Source: Lachnospiraceae bacterium
Lineage (GTDB): Bacteria > Bacillota > Clostridia > Lachnospirales > Lachnospiraceae
DNA length: 64,000 bases
Direction: 5' to 3'
Assembly: GCA_910574285.1 (NCBI GenBank)
Contig: CAJTAL010000002.1
Location: 124,001-188,000, forward strand
The notes beneath the pieces were generated by a model. That model was not told the origin of the DNA. It did no database searches and saw nothing but the letters and a program-made list of their open reading frames with translations. The position numbers were made by a program, and so were the translations under genes. Below are positions 1 through 10,007 of the stretch, piece by piece (within the stretch, counting starts at the first letter, position 1; each line of letters begins with the position of its first letter).

Positions 1-100
1 CCGCGGAACGATGCAGTTTGGCAAGACGGCTAAGACGAAGAAAGCTATCGTTAAATTAACGGCAGACAGTGCTGATATCGAGATATTTGAGGGACTTTAA
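1..100 (+). CDS. rplW: Ribosomal protein L23 (C-terminal end, partial)
   Basis: The window opens inside a gene whose last 32 codons are visible, ending at TAA 98-100. The frame reads RGTMQFGKTAKTKKAIVKL and ends in DIEIFEGL, the usual end of bacterial L23, which lines the peptide exit tunnel of the 50S subunit. rplW directly precedes rplB in the S10 operon, which agrees with the next gene. The start lies outside the window. Confidence 0.93.
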   Translation, partial: RGTMQFGKTAKTKKAIVKLTADSADIEIFEGL

Positions 101-116
101 GAGGAAACACCGTGTC

Positions 117-192
117 CACTAAGCTCGTGAAAGACCTCGCTAAGTGGATCGGGTGCGCTTTCGCACTAAGCTCGAAAAGACCTCGCTAAGTG
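117..192 (-). repeat. Intergenic structured repeat, two units, reverse orientation (rplW-rplB gap)
   Basis: Two units lie at 117-146 and 164-192. On the minus strand each reads CTTAGCGAGGT, a short loop, then CGAGCTTAG, flanked by CA/TG that extends the stem. The arms pair except for a central T-T (or A-A) mismatch. The same motif occurs in eight other gaps of this operon. Its function is unknown to me. It lies in the transcribed region between L23 and L2. Confidence 0.8.
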
Positions 193-268
193 CTCAATGC
201 GAGTGCTCAATGTATACGGTGCAATTCCGTGATATTAATAATTAGGATATTTGAAAGGAGAAGCAATC

Positions 269-1111
269 ATGGGAATTAAAACATACCGCCCATATACGCC
301 TTCCAGAAGACAGATGACTGGTTCTGATTTCTCAGAGATCACAAAGAAAACGCCAGAGAAGTCTTTGTTAGCTTCTAAGAGCAGACAGGCAGGACGTAAC
401 AACCAGGGAAAAATTACAGTTAGACACCGCGGAGGCGGCGCTAAGAGACAATATAGAATTATCGATTTTAAGAGAAGAAAAGATGGTATTCATGCAACTG
501 TTATCGGTATCGAGTATGATCCGAACAGATCAGCTAATATCGCGTTGATTTGCTATGAAGATGGTGAGAAAGCTTATATTCTTGCACCGGAAGGACTGAA
601 AGACGGAATGAAGGTTATGAACGGACCGGAAGCCGAAGTAAGAGTCGGCAATTGTCTTCCTCTTTCTGAGATTCCGGTAGGTACTCAGATTCACAATATC
701 GAGCTTCATCCTGGAAAAGGCGGACAGTTGGTTCGTTCAGCGGGAAACAGCGCGCAGTTGATGGCTAAAGAAGGAAAATATGCAACTTTGAGACTTCCAT
801 CCGGCGAGATGAGAATGGTTCCGATTCAGTGCCGTGCATCAGTCGGTGTTGTAGGCAACGGAGACCACAACCTGATCAATATCGGAAAAGCAGGACGGAA
901 GCGCCATATGGGATTCAGACCTACGGTACGCGGTTCTGTTATGAACCCGAACGATCATCCGCATGGTGGTGGAGAAGGTAAGACCGGAATCGGCCGTCCG
1001 GGTCCATGTACACCTTGGGGCAAGCCGGCACTTGGTCTTAAGACAAGGAAGAAGAACAAGGCTTCTAACAAGATGATTGTAAGAAGAAGAGACGGCAGAG
1101 CAATCAAATAA
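269..1111 (+). CDS. rplB: 50S ribosomal protein L2
   Basis: L2 binds 23S rRNA and is needed for peptidyl-transferase assembly. The protein begins [18 protein letters not shown] and has the conserved C-terminal [20 protein letters not shown] segment with the histidine important for peptidyl transfer. I chose ATG 269 because GAAAGGAG lies just upstream; a TTG at 251 would put the ribosome-binding site inside the gene. The length of 280 residues is normal. It is followed after 24 bases by rpsS. Confidence 0.97.
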   Translation: MGIKTYRPYTPSRRQMTGSDFSEITKKTPEKSLLASKSRQAGRNNQGKITVRHRGGGAKRQYRIIDFKRRKDGIHATVIGIEYDPNRSANIALICYEDGEKAYILAPEGLKDGMKVMNGPEAEVRVGNCLPLSEIPVGTQIHNIELHPGKGGQLVRSAGNSAQLMAKEGKYATLRLPSGEMRMVPIQCRASVGVVGNGDHNLINIGKAGRKRHMGFRPTVRGSVMNPNDHPHGGGEGKTGIGRPGPCTPWGKPALGLKTRKKNKASNKMIVRRRDGRAIK

Positions 1112-1135
1112 TTTTCATGGAGGAGGTTATAACCT

Positions 1136-1417
1136 ATGGCACGTTCAGTTAAAAAAGGCCCATTTGCAGACGCAAGCCTGCTTAAGAAGATAGATGCAAT
1201 GAACGCTTCCGGTGACAAGTCTGTGATTAAGACATGGTCCCGCCGTTCAACGATCTTTCCAAGTATGATCGGACATACGATTGCCGTTCATGACGGAAGG
1301 AAACATGTACCTGTATATGTGACAGAAGATATGGTTGGACACAAGCTCGGTGAGTTTGTCGCAACCAGAACATACAGAGGGCATGGAAAAGATGAAAAGA
1401 AATCAAGAGTCAGATAA
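1136..1417 (+). CDS. rpsS: 30S ribosomal protein S19
   Basis: The 93-residue protein starts [19 protein letters not shown] and contains the [21 protein letters not shown] signature of S19, which sits in the head of the 30S subunit with S13. GGAGG lies upstream of the ATG. It fits the standard S10 operon order between rplB and rplV. Confidence 0.97.
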   Translation: MARSVKKGPFADASLLKKIDAMNASGDKSVIKTWSRRSTIFPSMIGHTIAVHDGRKHVPVYVTEDMVGHKLGEFVATRTYRGHGKDEKKSRVR

Positions 1418-1443
1418 TTACACTGTGAAAGGAGGGTTCATCC

Positions 1444-1830
1444 ATGGCAAAAGGACATAGATCCCAAATCAAGAGAGAAAGAAATGCTAACAAAGATACG
1501 AGACCTTCTGCTAAGTTATCTTATGCAAGAGTTTCTGTCCAGAAAGCATGTTATGTATTAGATGCCATCAGAGGCAAAGATGTAACAACAGCGCTTGGTA
1601 TTTTAACTTATAATCCAAGATATGCTTCTAGTTTAATAAAGAAACTGCTGGAATCAGCGATTGCGAACGCTGAGAACAATAACGGTATGAATGCTGAGAA
1701 CCTTTATATTGCAGAGGCTTATGCAAATAAGGGACCAACAATGAAGAGAATCAGACCGAGGGCACAGGGAAGGGCTTACAGAATCGAGAAGAGAATGAGC
1801 CACATCACACTGGTGCTTGATGAAAGATAA
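1444..1830 (+). CDS. rplV: 50S ribosomal protein L22
   Basis: The 128-residue protein carries the L22 fold: an N-terminal AKLSYARVSVQKACYVLDAI helix region and the C-terminal beta hairpin with PRAQGRAYRIEKRMSHITLV that reaches into the exit tunnel. The start ATG follows AAAGGAGGG. rpsC begins 12 bases after its stop. Confidence 0.97.
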   Translation: MAKGHRSQIKRERNANKDTRPSAKLSYARVSVQKACYVLDAIRGKDVTTALGILTYNPRYASSLIKKLLESAIANAENNNGMNAENLYIAEAYANKGPTMKRIRPRAQGRAYRIEKRMSHITLVLDER

Positions 1831-1842
1831 GGAGGGGCGATC

Positions 1843-2496
1843 ATGGGACAGAAAGTTAATCCTCATGGCTTGAGAGTCGGTATTATCAAAGACTGGGATT
1901 CTAAATGGTATGCGGAGAAAGAGTTTGCAGATTATTTAGTAGAAGACCATGAAATCAGAAAATATCTTAAGAAAAGATTATACAGCGCCGGTGTTTCTAA
2001 GATTGAGATCGAAAGAGCATCCGACCGTGTGAAGATCATCATTTACACCGCAAAGCCTGGTGTCGTAATCGGTAAGGGCGGAGCAGAGATTGAGAAAGTA
2101 AAGGGTGAACTTAAGCAGTTTACAGATAAGAAGTTAATTGTTGATATCAAAGAAATCAAAAGACCGGATAAGGATGCACAGCTTGTAGCAGAGAATATTG
2201 CGCTGCAGTTGGAGAACCGTATCTCCTTTAGACGGGCTATGAAGTCCTGTATGTCAAGAACAATGAAGGCAGGAGCGCTCGGTGTTAAGACTTCCGTATC
2301 TGGAAGACTTGGCGGTGCGGATATGGCTCGTACAGAATTCTACAGTGAGGGGACAATTCCTCTTCAGACACTGAGAGCAGACATTGACTACGGATTCGCT
2401 GAAGCAGACACAACTTATGGAAAAGTTGGTGTTAAGGTATGGGTATATAAGGGCGAAGTTCTTCCGGAAAAAGCAGCAAAGGAAGGAGAGAGATAA
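1843..2496 (+). CDS. rpsC: 30S ribosomal protein S3
   Basis: S3 sits at the mRNA entry site of the 30S subunit. The 217-residue product starts [20 protein letters not shown] and contains the KH-domain GxxG loop in [14 protein letters not shown], followed by the C-terminal S3 domain ending in the usual basic tail. It sits between rplV and rplP, as in most Firmicutes. Confidence 0.97.
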   Translation: MGQKVNPHGLRVGIIKDWDSKWYAEKEFADYLVEDHEIRKYLKKRLYSAGVSKIEIERASDRVKIIIYTAKPGVVIGKGGAEIEKVKGELKQFTDKKLIVDIKEIKRPDKDAQLVAENIALQLENRISFRRAMKSCMSRTMKAGALGVKTSVSGRLGGADMARTEFYSEGTIPLQTLRADIDYGFAEADTTYGKVGVKVWVYKGEVLPEKAAKEGER

Positions 2497-2499
2497 ATC

Positions 2500-2937
2500 A
2501 TGTTAATGCCAAAGAGAGTAAAACGTCGTAAACAATTCCGTGGTTCTATGAAGGGAAAAGCTCTTCGCGGAAATCAGATTACACATGGTGAATATGGTAT
2601 TATTGCAACAGAACCATGCTGGATTAAATCCAATCAGATCGAGGCTGCCCGTGTTGCCATGACTCGTTATATCAAGCGTGGCGGTAAAGTCTGGATCAAG
2701 ATATTCCCGGATAAACCTGTAACTACGAAACCAGCTGAGACACGTATGGGTTCTGGTAAAGGAACCTTAGAATACTGGGTAGCAGTTGTTAAGCCAGGCC
2801 GCGTTATGTTTGAGATCGCCGGCGTATCAGAGGAAATCGCAAGAGAAGCTCTTCGTCTGGCTACACATAAGCTGCCATGTAAATGTAAAGTAGTTTCTCG
2901 CGCAGACTTAGAAGGCGGTGATAACAGTGAAAATTAA
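2500..2937 (+). CDS. rplP: 50S ribosomal protein L16
   Basis: The 145-residue protein begins [19 protein letters not shown], the canonical L16 start, and carries the [14 protein letters not shown]-like loop that contacts tRNA near the A site. GGAGAG precedes the start. The gene is 3 bases after rpsC, and its last codons overlap the start of rpmC. Confidence 0.97.
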   Translation: MLMPKRVKRRKQFRGSMKGKALRGNQITHGEYGIIATEPCWIKSNQIEAARVAMTRYIKRGGKVWIKIFPDKPVTTKPAETRMGSGKGTLEYWVAVVKPGRVMFEIAGVSEEIAREALRLATHKLPCKCKVVSRADLEGGDNSEN

Positions 2938-3130
2938 TGCATTTGTAGAAGATTTAAAGACAAAATCAGCTGCAGAGCTGAACGAAGAATTAGTAGCTGC
3001 TAAAAAGGAACTCTTTAACCTGAGATTCCAGAACGCAACGAATCAGTTAGATAATACAAGCAGAATCAAGGAAGTCAGAAGAAATATTGCCAGAATTCAG
3101 ACTGTAATTACACAGAAAGCCGCGCAATAG
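2927..3130 (+). CDS. rpmC: 50S ribosomal protein L29
   Basis: This small coiled protein contains the L29 signature [20 protein letters not shown] and [16 protein letters not shown] place the start at GTG 2927, which follows GGCGG at 2914-2918; a GTG at 2918 is the alternative. It overlaps the end of rplP by 11 bases, so the two are probably translationally coupled. The product is about 67 residues. Confidence 0.95.
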   Translation: MKINAFVEDLKTKSAAELNEELVAAKKELFNLRFQNATNQLDNTSRIKEVRRNIARIQTVITQKAAQ

Positions 3131-3156
3131 GCACAAAAAGGTTAGCGACGCATTGA

Positions 3157-3266
3157 GTACTTGGCGAGGTGTTTTCGAGCCTGGTACGAAAGCGGATATT
3201 CCGAATGAAGTGAGGAGTATCAACGATCTTAACTTTTGGCCGTTCTTCGAACAAAGTGAGAAGAAC
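3157..3266 (+). repeat. Intergenic structured repeat, forward orientation, two hairpins (rpmC-rpsQ gap)
   Basis: Hairpin 1 (3157-3187) has GTACTTGGCGAGGT facing CGAGCCTGGTAC. Hairpin 2 (3242-3266) has GTTCTTC facing GAAGAAC. The first is the family motif seen in the rplW-rplB gap in opposite orientation. Pairing of the second with a GTTCTTC hairpin recurs in several gaps. The gap has no other recognisable content. Confidence 0.75.
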
Positions 3267-3316
3267 TTCTTTGTGAAACAAACTTCCTGAATCGTGGAAA
3301 GGAGATAGATTAGACC

Positions 3317-3571
3317 GTGGAAAGAAATCTTAGAAAAACCCGTGTTGGTAAGGTTGTCAGCAATAAGATGGATAAGACCATAGTTGTTGCTGTAGAAGAT
3401 CATGTAAAACATCCACTTTACAAAAAGATCGTAAAGAGAACTTATAAATTAAAAGCACACGATGAAGCGAACGAATGCAACATCGGTGATACTGTAAAAG
3501 TTATGGAGACAAGGCCGCTTTCTAAGGATAAGAGATGGAGACTTGTCGAAGTTATGGAAAAAGTTAAATAG
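3317..3571 (+). CDS. rpsQ: 30S ribosomal protein S17
   Basis: The product starts at GTG 3317, just after GGAAAGGAG. It contains [20 protein letters not shown] and the C-terminal [16 protein letters not shown], both characteristic of S17, an OB-fold primary binder of 16S rRNA. Its 84 residues are normal. The unusually long gap before it holds the repeat described separately. Confidence 0.97.
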   Translation: MERNLRKTRVGKVVSNKMDKTIVVAVEDHVKHPLYKKIVKRTYKLKAHDEANECNIGDTVKVMETRPLSKDKRWRLVEVMEKVK

Positions 3572-3590
3572 TATAAGGAGGGAAACCTGC

Positions 3591-3959
3591 ATGATACAGC
3601 AAGAAAGCAGACTGAAAGTAGCAGATAACACAGGTGCGAAAGAGTTACTGTGTATCCGCGTACTTGGCGGTTCAACGAGAAGGTATGCAAGTATCGGTGA
3701 TATTATTATTGCGACCGTTAAAGATGCAACACCAGGCGGCGTTGTTAAAAAAGGCGATGTAGTAAAAGCTGTAGTTGTACGTACTGTTAAGAGCATACGC
3801 CGTAAAGACGGTTCATACATTCGTTTTGACGAAAATGCAGCAGTTATTATAAAAGAAGATAAGACACCAAGAGGAACCCGTATTTTTGGACCAGTGGCAA
3901 GAGAGCTTCGTGACAAACAGTTCATGAGGATCGTTTCCCTGGCTCCGGAAGTACTTTAA
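3591..3959 (+). CDS. rplN: 50S ribosomal protein L14
   Basis: The 122-residue protein reads [20 protein letters not shown] and ends [12 protein letters not shown], diagnostic for L14. The start at ATG 3591 follows AAGGAGGG; an upstream in-frame ATG at 3543 lies inside rpsQ and lacks a binding site. L14 forms intersubunit bridges with 16S rRNA. Confidence 0.97.
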   Translation: MIQQESRLKVADNTGAKELLCIRVLGGSTRRYASIGDIIIATVKDATPGGVVKKGDVVKAVVVRTVKSIRRKDGSYIRFDENAAVIIKEDKTPRGTRIFGPVARELRDKQFMRIVSLAPEVL

Positions 3960-3975
3960 GGAGGTGCGCGTAAAG

Positions 3976-4287
3976 ATGTCAATGTTAAAGATTAAAAAGG
4001 GTGACACCGTTAAGGTTATCGCTGGGAAAGATAAAGACAAAGAAGGTAAGGTTATCGCCGTAAACCAGAAGGATGGCAAGGTTGTTGTAGAGGGTGTCAA
4101 TATGCTGACCAAGCATACGAAGCCGAGCGTTGCGAATCAGAATGGCGGTATCGTTCATCAGGAAGGCCCGATCGATGCTTCTAACGTGATGTATGTGCAC
4201 AAGGGAAAAGCGACCAGAGTAGGTTTTAAGATGGATGGAGACAAGAAAGTTCGTTATGCAAAATCAACAGGAGATGTGATTGATTAA
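3976..4287 (+). CDS. rplX: 50S ribosomal protein L24
   Basis: A KOW motif is visible near the N-terminus in KKGDTVKVIAGKDKDKEGKV. The body matches L24, an assembly initiator of the 50S subunit. I start at ATG 3976 (MSMLKIKKG), placed correctly after AAGGAGGTG at 3958-3966; the GTG at 3964 lies within that binding site. The product is about 103 residues, normal for the family. Confidence 0.96.
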   Translation: MSMLKIKKGDTVKVIAGKDKDKEGKVIAVNQKDGKVVVEGVNMLTKHTKPSVANQNGGIVHQEGPIDASNVMYVHKGKATRVGFKMDGDKKVRYAKSTGDVID

Positions 4288-4310
4288 TCTGAGGAAGGAG
4301 GGCCAGTGCT

Positions 4311-4850
4311 TTGAGTAGACTGAAAGAACAATACCAGAACGAGATCGTTGACGCAATGACGAAGAAGTTCGGTTATAAGAATATTATGGAAGTGCCAAAG
4401 CTTGACAAGATTGTGATCAACATGGGCGTCGGCGAGGCGAAAGACAATGCAAAATTATTGGATTCAGCGGTTGCTGATCTTGAAAAGATTACAGGACAGA
4501 AGGCTGTGATCTGTAAGGCGAAGAAGTCAGTTGCTAACTTCAAATTAAGAGAAGGAATGTCAATCGGATGTAAGGTTACTTTAAGAGGAGAGAAGATGTA
4601 TGAGTTTGCAGATCGTCTGATTAACCTTGCATTACCTCGTGTACGTGACTTTAGAGGTGTAAATCCTAACGCATTCGACGGAAGAGGCAATTATGCTCTT
4701 GGTATCAAGGAACAACTGATCTTTCCTGAGATCGAATATGATAAGATCGATAAGGTAAGAGGTATGGATATTATCTTTGTCACAACAGCTAAGACAGACG
4801 AAGAGGCACGCGAATTGCTGAAGCAGTTCAATATGCCGTTTACAAAGTAA
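4311..4850 (+). CDS. rplE: 50S ribosomal protein L5
   Basis: The 179-residue protein starts at TTG 4311, preceded at a good distance by AAGGAGGG. It contains [16 protein letters not shown] and [17 protein letters not shown], both L5 signatures. L5 binds 5S rRNA in the central protuberance. The rare start codon is supported because no in-frame ATG upstream has a binding site. Confidence 0.97.
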   Translation: MSRLKEQYQNEIVDAMTKKFGYKNIMEVPKLDKIVINMGVGEAKDNAKLLDSAVADLEKITGQKAVICKAKKSVANFKLREGMSIGCKVTLRGEKMYEFADRLINLALPRVRDFRGVNPNAFDGRGNYALGIKEQLIFPEIEYDKIDKVRGMDIIFVTTAKTDEEARELLKQFNMPFTK

Positions 4851-4861
4851 GGAGGTAGAAT

Positions 4862-5047
4862 ATGGCTAAGACAGCAATGAAAATCAAACAGCAGCGTAAG
4901 CAGAAATTCTCAACCAGAGAATACAACCGCTGCAGGATCTGTGGACGTCCACATGCATATTTGAGAAAATATGGAATCTGCCGTGTTTGCTTCCGTGAAC
5001 TGGCATACAAGGGACAGATTCCAGGCGTTAAGAAAGCAAGTTGGTAG
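4862..5047 (+). CDS. rpsN: 30S ribosomal protein S14, zinc-binding (type Z)
   Basis: The 61-residue protein has two CxxC pairs, in [10 protein letters not shown] and GICRVCFRE, the zinc ribbon of the short S14 form used by Gram-positives. The motif [20 protein letters not shown] is typical. GGAGG precedes the start. A non-zinc paralogue, if the strain has one, is not in this window. Confidence 0.97.
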   Translation: MAKTAMKIKQQRKQKFSTREYNRCRICGRPHAYLRKYGICRVCFRELAYKGQIPGVKKASW

Positions 5048-5055
5048 GCACTGAA

Positions 5056-5134
5056 CACTTAGTGAATCCAAGCGCAAAGCGCGCCGGATGAGCTTAGTGA
5101 GAAGGCCGTTCTCTGAGCCAAAGGCGAAGAGAAC
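5056..5134 (+). repeat. Intergenic structured repeat, two hairpins (rpsN-rpsH gap)
   Basis: Hairpin 1 (5056-5099) pairs CACTTAG with CTTAGTG around a GCGCAAAGCGCGCC inner stem. Hairpin 2 (5108-5134) pairs GTTCTCT with AGAGAAC. The layout matches other gaps of the operon, but the inner loop is a different subtype shared with the rpsH-rplF gap. The remainder up to 5195 holds a third, weaker AGAGAA-containing stretch. Confidence 0.75.
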
Positions 5135-5213
5135 TTCATTACAAACCGCAGTGAAGTCTCACACCAGAGAAGCGAAGAGAACTTCATTTAAGAAGAGGAG
5201 GAATTAATAAGTC

Positions 5214-5615
5214 ATGACTATGAGCGATCCAATTGCAGATATGCTTACAAGAATCCGTAATGCAAATACTGCGAAACATGATACTGTAGATGTACCATCT
5301 TCCAAGATGAAACTTGCGATTGCAAATATCTTACTGGATGAGGGATACATTGAGAAATATGATATGGTTGAAGACGGCGTATTTAAGACGCTCCATATCA
5401 CATTAAAATACGGCGCCGACAAGAACGAGAAGGTTATCACAGGCCTTAAGAGAATCTCTAAACCGGGACTTCGTGTATACGCAGGAAAAGACGATGTACC
5501 GAAGGTGTTCGGCGGACTTGGCACTGCAATCATTTCCACAAATCAGGGTGTGATTACTGATAAAGAAGCAAGAAAACTCGGCGTAGGCGGAGAAGTTCTT
5601 TGCTATATTTGGTAG
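5214..5615 (+). CDS. rpsH: 30S ribosomal protein S8
   Basis: The 133-residue protein starts [20 protein letters not shown] and ends with [15 protein letters not shown], the S8 signature. S8 binds the central domain of 16S rRNA and in other bacteria feeds back on spc operon mRNA. AGGAGG at 5196-5201 supports ATG 5214; ATG 5220 is a possible alternative. Confidence 0.97.
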   Translation: MTMSDPIADMLTRIRNANTAKHDTVDVPSSKMKLAIANILLDEGYIEKYDMVEDGVFKTLHITLKYGADKNEKVITGLKRISKPGLRVYAGKDDVPKVFGGLGTAIISTNQGVITDKEARKLGVGGEVLCYIW

Positions 5616-5620
5616 GCATT

Positions 5621-5789
5621 GTTTTCTTAGTGAATCCAAGCGCATAGCGCGCCGGATGAACTTAGAAAACAAGCCGTTCTCTGAGGCAAAGCCGAGGAGA
5701 ACATTCCAATTTCTTAGCGAATCCAAGCGCAAGGCGCGCCGGATGAGCTTAGAAAACAAGCCGTTCTCTGAGGCAAAGCCGAGGAGAAC
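5621..5789 (+). repeat. Tandem pair of structured repeats, 87-bp period (rpsH-rplF gap)
   Basis: Two near-identical copies lie head to tail, with their CTTAG boxes at 5626 and 5713. Each has a first hairpin (GTTTTCTTAG facing CTTAGAAAAC in copy 1; TTTCTTAG facing CTTAGAAA in copy 2) with a GCGC..GCGCGCC inner part, then a second hairpin GTTCTCT..GGAGAAC. The two hairpins together make one repeat unit. Confidence 0.85.
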
Positions 5790-5861
5790 ATTTAATAATA
5801 GCTGAAAACAGAGCAGACACAAGCTTCTGCTCCGAGAATCTAAGTTAAGGAGGATACAGGT

Positions 5862-6404
5862 ATGTCACGTATAGGAAGACTGCCAGTCACGATTCCGGCA
5901 GGTGTAACTGTTGAAATCGCTGAAAATAATAAAGTGACTGTAAAAGGTCCGAAAGGAACTCTTGAAAGAGAGCTTCCGACTGAGATGGAAATTAAAGTCG
6001 ACGGAGAGACAATCGTTGTAACAAGACCGAATGATTTAAAGAGAATGAAATCCCTCCATGGTCTTACCAGAACATTGATCAATAATATGGTCGTAGGCGT
6101 TACGAACGGATACGAGAAAGTTCTGGAAGTTAATGGTGTCGGTTACAGGGCGGCAAAATCCGGAAATAAGCTGACATTAAGTCTGGGATATTCCCACCCG
6201 GTTGAGATGATAGATCCGGAAGGTGTCGAGACTGTTGTAGAAGGACAGAATAAGATTGTTGTCAAAGGTATCGATAAAGAAAAGGTCGGCCAATACGCAG
6301 CTGAGATCAGAGATAAGAGAAGACCTGAGCCATACAAGGGCAAGGGAATCAAGTATTCTGACGAAGTGATCAGACGTAAAGTTGGTAAGACCGGTAAGAA
6401 ATAA
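5862..6404 (+). CDS. rplF: 50S ribosomal protein L6
   Basis: The 180-residue protein begins [19 protein letters not shown] and ends with [24 protein letters not shown], the L6 signature. It has the two alpha/beta repeats of L6, which sits near the factor-binding site. AAGGAGG precedes the ATG. Confidence 0.97.
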   Translation: MSRIGRLPVTIPAGVTVEIAENNKVTVKGPKGTLERELPTEMEIKVDGETIVVTRPNDLKRMKSLHGLTRTLINNMVVGVTNGYEKVLEVNGVGYRAAKSGNKLTLSLGYSHPVEMIDPEGVETVVEGQNKIVVKGIDKEKVGQYAAEIRDKRRPEPYKGKGIKYSDEVIRRKVGKTGKK

Positions 6405-6422
6405 GAAAGGAGAGTGTGAGTA

Positions 6423-6791
6423 ATGGTTAGCAAAAAATCAAGAAGTGAAGTGCGCGTTAAGAAACACAAAAGAATACGTAACCGTTTGAGCGGCACAACT
6501 GAATGCCCACGTTTGGCTGTATTCAGAAGTAATAATCATATGTATGCCCAGATTATTGACGATACGGTTGGAAATACTCTGGTTTCCGCTTCCACTCTTC
6601 AGAAAGATGTGAAAGCAAGTTTAGAAAAGACAAATAATGTTGATGCGGCTGCACATTTAGGAAAAGTGATTGCCGAGAAAGCAATCGAAAAGGGTATTAA
6701 GGATGTAGTCTTTGACAGAGGCGGATTCATATACCACGGTAAGGTTCAGGCATTGGCAGACGCAGCTAGAGAAGCTGGGTTGAATTTCTAG
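6423..6791 (+). CDS. rplR: 50S ribosomal protein L18
   Basis: The 122-residue protein carries [19 protein letters not shown] and the C-terminal [20 protein letters not shown], typical of L18, the 5S rRNA-binding protein. AGAAAGGAG lies upstream of the ATG. It is in the standard place between rplF and rpsE. Confidence 0.97.
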   Translation: MVSKKSRSEVRVKKHKRIRNRLSGTTECPRLAVFRSNNHMYAQIIDDTVGNTLVSASTLQKDVKASLEKTNNVDAAAHLGKVIAEKAIEKGIKDVVFDRGGFIYHGKVQALADAAREAGLNF

Positions 6792-6805
6792 GAGGAGGAG
6801 CACAC

Positions 6806-7315
6806 ATGAAACAAGAACGTATTGATGCTGGTTCATTAGAGTTAAACGAAAAAGTAGTGTCAATTAAGCGTGTAACCAAAGTTGTTAAGGGTGGCCGTAA
6901 CATGAGATTCACAGCTTTAGTAGTTGTTGGCGATGGAAATGGCCATGTAGGTGCAGGCTTGGGAAAGGCTACTGAGATTCCGGAAGCGATCCGTAAAGGA
7001 AAGGAAGATGCTTCAAAGAATCTTATTACCGTAGCGCTGGATGAGAATGAGAGTATTACACATGATTTTATCGGTAAGTTTGGAGGAGCTTCTGTGCTGC
7101 TTAAGAAGGCTCCGGAAGGTACTGGTGTGATTGCCGGTGGTCCGGCGCGTGCCGTAATCGAGATGGCAGGAATTAAGAATATCCGTACGAAATCTCTTGG
7201 CTCTAACAATAAGCAGAATGTTGTCCTTGCTACGATTGCCGGATTGCGTCAGATCAAGACTCCGGATGAAGTGGCTAAGCTTCGCGGTAAATCTGTTGAA
7301 GAGATCTTAGGCTAA
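6806..7315 (+). CDS. rpsE: 30S ribosomal protein S5
   Basis: The 169-residue protein has the S5 double-stranded RNA-binding-like domain ([20 protein letters not shown]) and the C-terminal domain ([20 protein letters not shown]). S5 contributes to decoding accuracy at the mRNA entry tunnel. GGAGGAGG precedes the ATG. Confidence 0.97.
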   Translation: MKQERIDAGSLELNEKVVSIKRVTKVVKGGRNMRFTALVVVGDGNGHVGAGLGKATEIPEAIRKGKEDASKNLITVALDENESITHDFIGKFGGASVLLKKAPEGTGVIAGGPARAVIEMAGIKNIRTKSLGSNNKQNVVLATIAGLRQIKTPDEVAKLRGKSVEEILG

Positions 7316-7329
7316 GGAGGTAGATTCAG

Positions 7330-7509
7330 ATGGCAAATTTAAAGGTTACATTGGTTAAATCTACAATTGGTGCTGTACCAAAGCATAAGAAGACTGTAGA
7401 AGCATTAGGGTTAAGAAAGTTAAATAAGACAGTTGTACTGCCGGATAATGCTGCGACCAGAGGTATGGTAAAACAGGTGCGGCATCTGGTAAAAGTAGAA
7501 GAGGCATAG
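7330..7509 (+). CDS. rpmD: 50S ribosomal protein L30
   Basis: This 59-residue ORF reads [20 protein letters not shown] and ends [10 protein letters not shown]. The pattern K-S-x-[17 protein letters not shown] is diagnostic for L30. AAGGAGG lies at 7315-7321. It is 14 bases after rpsE and 30 before rplO, as expected for the spc operon. Confidence 0.96.
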   Translation: MANLKVTLVKSTIGAVPKHKKTVEALGLRKLNKTVVLPDNAATRGMVKQVRHLVKVEEA

Positions 7510-7539
7510 TTTATAATATTCAGATAAGGAGGTGTCACA

Positions 7540-7980
7540 ATGGATTTATCAAACTTAAGACCTGCTGACGGAGCAAAGCAGAATGATAATTTCAGAAGAG
7601 GACGTGGACACGGCTCTGGAAATGGTAAGACAGCCGGTAAGGGGCATAAAGGACAGAAGGCTCGTTCAGGAGCAACAAGACCGGGCTTTGAAGGCGGCCA
7701 GATGCCATTATACAGAAGAATACCAAAGAGAGGTTTCACGAACAGGAATACGAAGACGATTGTTGGTATCAACGTGAGTGCTCTCGAGGTGTTTGATAAT
7801 GACACAGTTGTTTCTGTAGAGACATTGGTTGATAAGAAAATCATTAAGAACCCAAGAGATGGTGTTAAGATTCTTGGAGACGGTGAACTGACAAAGAAAC
7901 TGACTGTACAGGTCAATGCATTCAGCAAGAGTGCTGTAGAAAAGATTGAGGCTGTAGGTGGAAAAGCAGAGGTGATCTAA
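7540..7980 (+). CDS. rplO: 50S ribosomal protein L15
   Basis: The 146-residue product has the basic glycine-rich N-terminus ([20 protein letters not shown]) and the C-terminal alpha/beta domain of L15. AAGGAGGTG precedes the start. Its stop codon shares one base with the secY start (TAATG), implying translational coupling. Confidence 0.97.
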   Translation: MDLSNLRPADGAKQNDNFRRGRGHGSGNGKTAGKGHKGQKARSGATRPGFEGGQMPLYRRIPKRGFTNRNTKTIVGINVSALEVFDNDTVVSVETLVDKKIIKNPRDGVKILGDGELTKKLTVQVNAFSKSAVEKIEAVGGKAEVI

Positions 7981-9296
7981 TGTTAGAAACATTTCGAAAG
8001 GCATTTCAAATCAAAGATATCCGTAAGAAAATAGGATATACTTTTTTGATGTTGATCGTAATAAGAATAGGTTCCCAGCTGCCGACACCTGGTGTGAATT
8101 CCAACTATATCAAAGAATTTTTCGCGCAGAACACTGGTGAAGCGTTTAATCTCTTTAACGCTTTCACTGGTGGCTCTTTTGAACAAATGTCTATATTCGC
8201 GCTGAGTATTACGCCGTATATTACATCTTCTATCATTATGCAGCTCCTTACAATAGCGATTCCGAAACTGGAAGAGATGCAGAAAGAGGGAGAAGACGGA
8301 AGAAAAAAGATCGCGGCGATCACGCGTTACCTGACGGTTGGCCTGGCGTTGTTTGAGTCGACTGCCCTGGCAGTAGGATTTGGGCGTCAGAGACTTCTGG
8401 TGGAGTTTAATTTTGTTAATGCGGCGATTGTAGTCCTGACGCTTACGGCAGGTTCCGCATTCCTGATGTGGATCGGTGAGCGTATTACGGAAAAGGGTGT
8501 GGGAAATGGAATCTCGATCGTACTGGTGATCAATATTGTCTCACGTATCCCGAATGATATGACGTCATTGTTTGAGCAGTTTGTAAAAGATAAACCAATC
8601 GCATCCGCAGGCCTTGCTGTTGTTGTTATCCTGGCGATCATCCTTCTTCTGGTTGTGTTCGTAGTAATACTCCAGGGGGGTGAGAGAAGGATTGCAGTTT
8701 CTTATTCACAGAAGATGGCAGGCAGGAAGATGTATGGCGGACGTACCACGAACATTCCTTTGAAGGTTAATACCGCAGGCGTAATTCCGATCATCTTCTC
8801 ATCCTCTCTGATGCAGTTCCCGATTGTAATTGCATCATTTATGGGGAAAGGTGACGGATCAGGTATCGGAAGCGAGATCCTTAGAGGATTAAATCAGGGA
8901 AACTGGTGTAATCCTGAGCAGATTCAATATAGCTGGGGCTTGCTTGTATACATTGTTCTGACAGTATTTTTCGCGTATTTCTATACTTCTATTACTTTTA
9001 ATCCGTTAGAGATTGCGAACAATATGAAGAAGAGCGGTGGTTTCATCCCGGGTATCCGTCCGGGCAGGCCGACGGTTGAATATTTGACGAAGATTTTAAA
9101 CCGCATTATTTTTATAGGGGCATGCGGACTGATTGTTATCCAGATTGTTCCTATTCTGTTCAATGGATGGCTTGGGGCAAGTGTATCCTTTGGCGGAACC
9201 TCTCTGATCATTATTGTCAGTGTTATATTGGAGACAATGAAGCAGATGGAATCACAGATGCTGGTACGTAATTATAAAGGATTTTTGAATAATTAA
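7980..9296 (+). CDS. secY: Preprotein translocase subunit SecY
   Basis: SecY is the channel of the general secretion pathway in the membrane. The 438-residue protein has ten predicted hydrophobic segments and the conserved motifs PGVNSNYIKEFF-like plug region, ALSITPYITSSIIMQLL and GGFIPGIRPGRPTVEYL. It overlaps the rplO stop by one base. It is the standard distal gene of the spc operon. Confidence 0.97.
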   Translation: MLETFRKAFQIKDIRKKIGYTFLMLIVIRIGSQLPTPGVNSNYIKEFFAQNTGEAFNLFNAFTGGSFEQMSIFALSITPYITSSIIMQLLTIAIPKLEEMQKEGEDGRKKIAAITRYLTVGLALFESTALAVGFGRQRLLVEFNFVNAAIVVLTLTAGSAFLMWIGERITEKGVGNGISIVLVINIVSRIPNDMTSLFEQFVKDKPIASAGLAVVVILAIILLLVVFVVILQGGERRIAVSYSQKMAGRKMYGGRTTNIPLKVNTAGVIPIIFSSSLMQFPIVIASFMGKGDGSGIGSEILRGLNQGNWCNPEQIQYSWGLLVYIVLTVFFAYFYTSITFNPLEIANNMKKSGGFIPGIRPGRPTVEYLTKILNRIIFIGACGLIVIQIVPILFNGWLGASVSFGGTSLIIIVSVILETMKQMESQMLVRNYKGFLNN

Positions 9297-9335
9297 CAGT
9301 TGAAACTCGCGGAAATATTTTCGCGGGTTAAACTG
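9297..9335 (+). promoter_or_regulatory. Stem-loop in the secY-adk gap
   Basis: CAGTT pairs with AACTG, and inside that ACTCGCG pairs with CGCGGGT. The hairpin follows the secY stop directly and precedes the adk ribosome-binding site. No U-run follows, so it is more likely a processing or mRNA-stability element than a terminator. That role is an inference. Confidence 0.5.
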
Positions 9336-9358
9336 CTATAAAGAGGAGGAATCTCTAT

Positions 9359-10003
9359 ATGAAGATTATTATGTTAGGCGCCCCGGGAGCGGGAAAAGGA
9401 ACCCAGGCGAAGAAGATTGCCGCAAAATACAACATTCCTCATATCTCAACAGGCGATATCTTCAGGGCAAATATTAAGAACGGAACAGAGCTTGGCAATA
9501 AGGCGAAGACATATATGGACCAGGGACTTCTGGTACCGGACGAGTTGGTTGTTGATCTGGTAGTGGACCGTGTGAAGCAGGATGACTGTGTGAACGGATA
9601 CGTATTGGACGGATTCCCGAGGACGATTCCGCAGGCGGAGGCTTTGGATAAAGCGCTGCATGCAATCGGAGAGAAGATGGATTATGCCATTGACGTAGAT
9701 GTGCCGGATGAGAATATTGTTCATCGTATGTCCGGACGCCGCGCATGTGTCGGGTGCGGGGCTACATATCATCTGGAGTATGCGCCGACAAAAACTGAAG
9801 GGATCTGCGACGCATGCGGAAAGGAACTGATTCTGAGAGACGACGACAAGCCGGAGACCGTTAAAAAACGTCTTGGGGTTTATCATGAGCAGACACAGCC
9901 TTTGATTGATTATTACACGAACGCAGGAATTCTGAGGACGGTTGACGGAACCATCGATATCAATGATGTGTTCCAGGCGATTGTGGATATTTTAGGAGAG
10001 TAA
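9359..10003 (+). CDS. adk: Adenylate kinase, zinc-containing long form
   Basis: The enzyme interconverts ATP + AMP and 2 ADP. The 214-residue sequence has the P-loop [10 protein letters not shown] at residues 7-16, the DGFPRT motif near residue 84, and a LID domain with four cysteines (130, 133, 150, 153) that form the Gram-positive zinc site. AAAGAGGAGG precedes the ATG. It lies between secY and map, as in most Firmicutes. Confidence 0.97.
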   Translation: MKIIMLGAPGAGKGTQAKKIAAKYNIPHISTGDIFRANIKNGTELGNKAKTYMDQGLLVPDELVVDLVVDRVKQDDCVNGYVLDGFPRTIPQAEALDKALHAIGEKMDYAIDVDVPDENIVHRMSGRRACVGCGATYHLEYAPTKTEGICDACGKELILRDDDKPETVKKRLGVYHEQTQPLIDYYTNAGILRTVDGTIDINDVFQAIVDILGE

Positions 10004-10007
10004 GAAC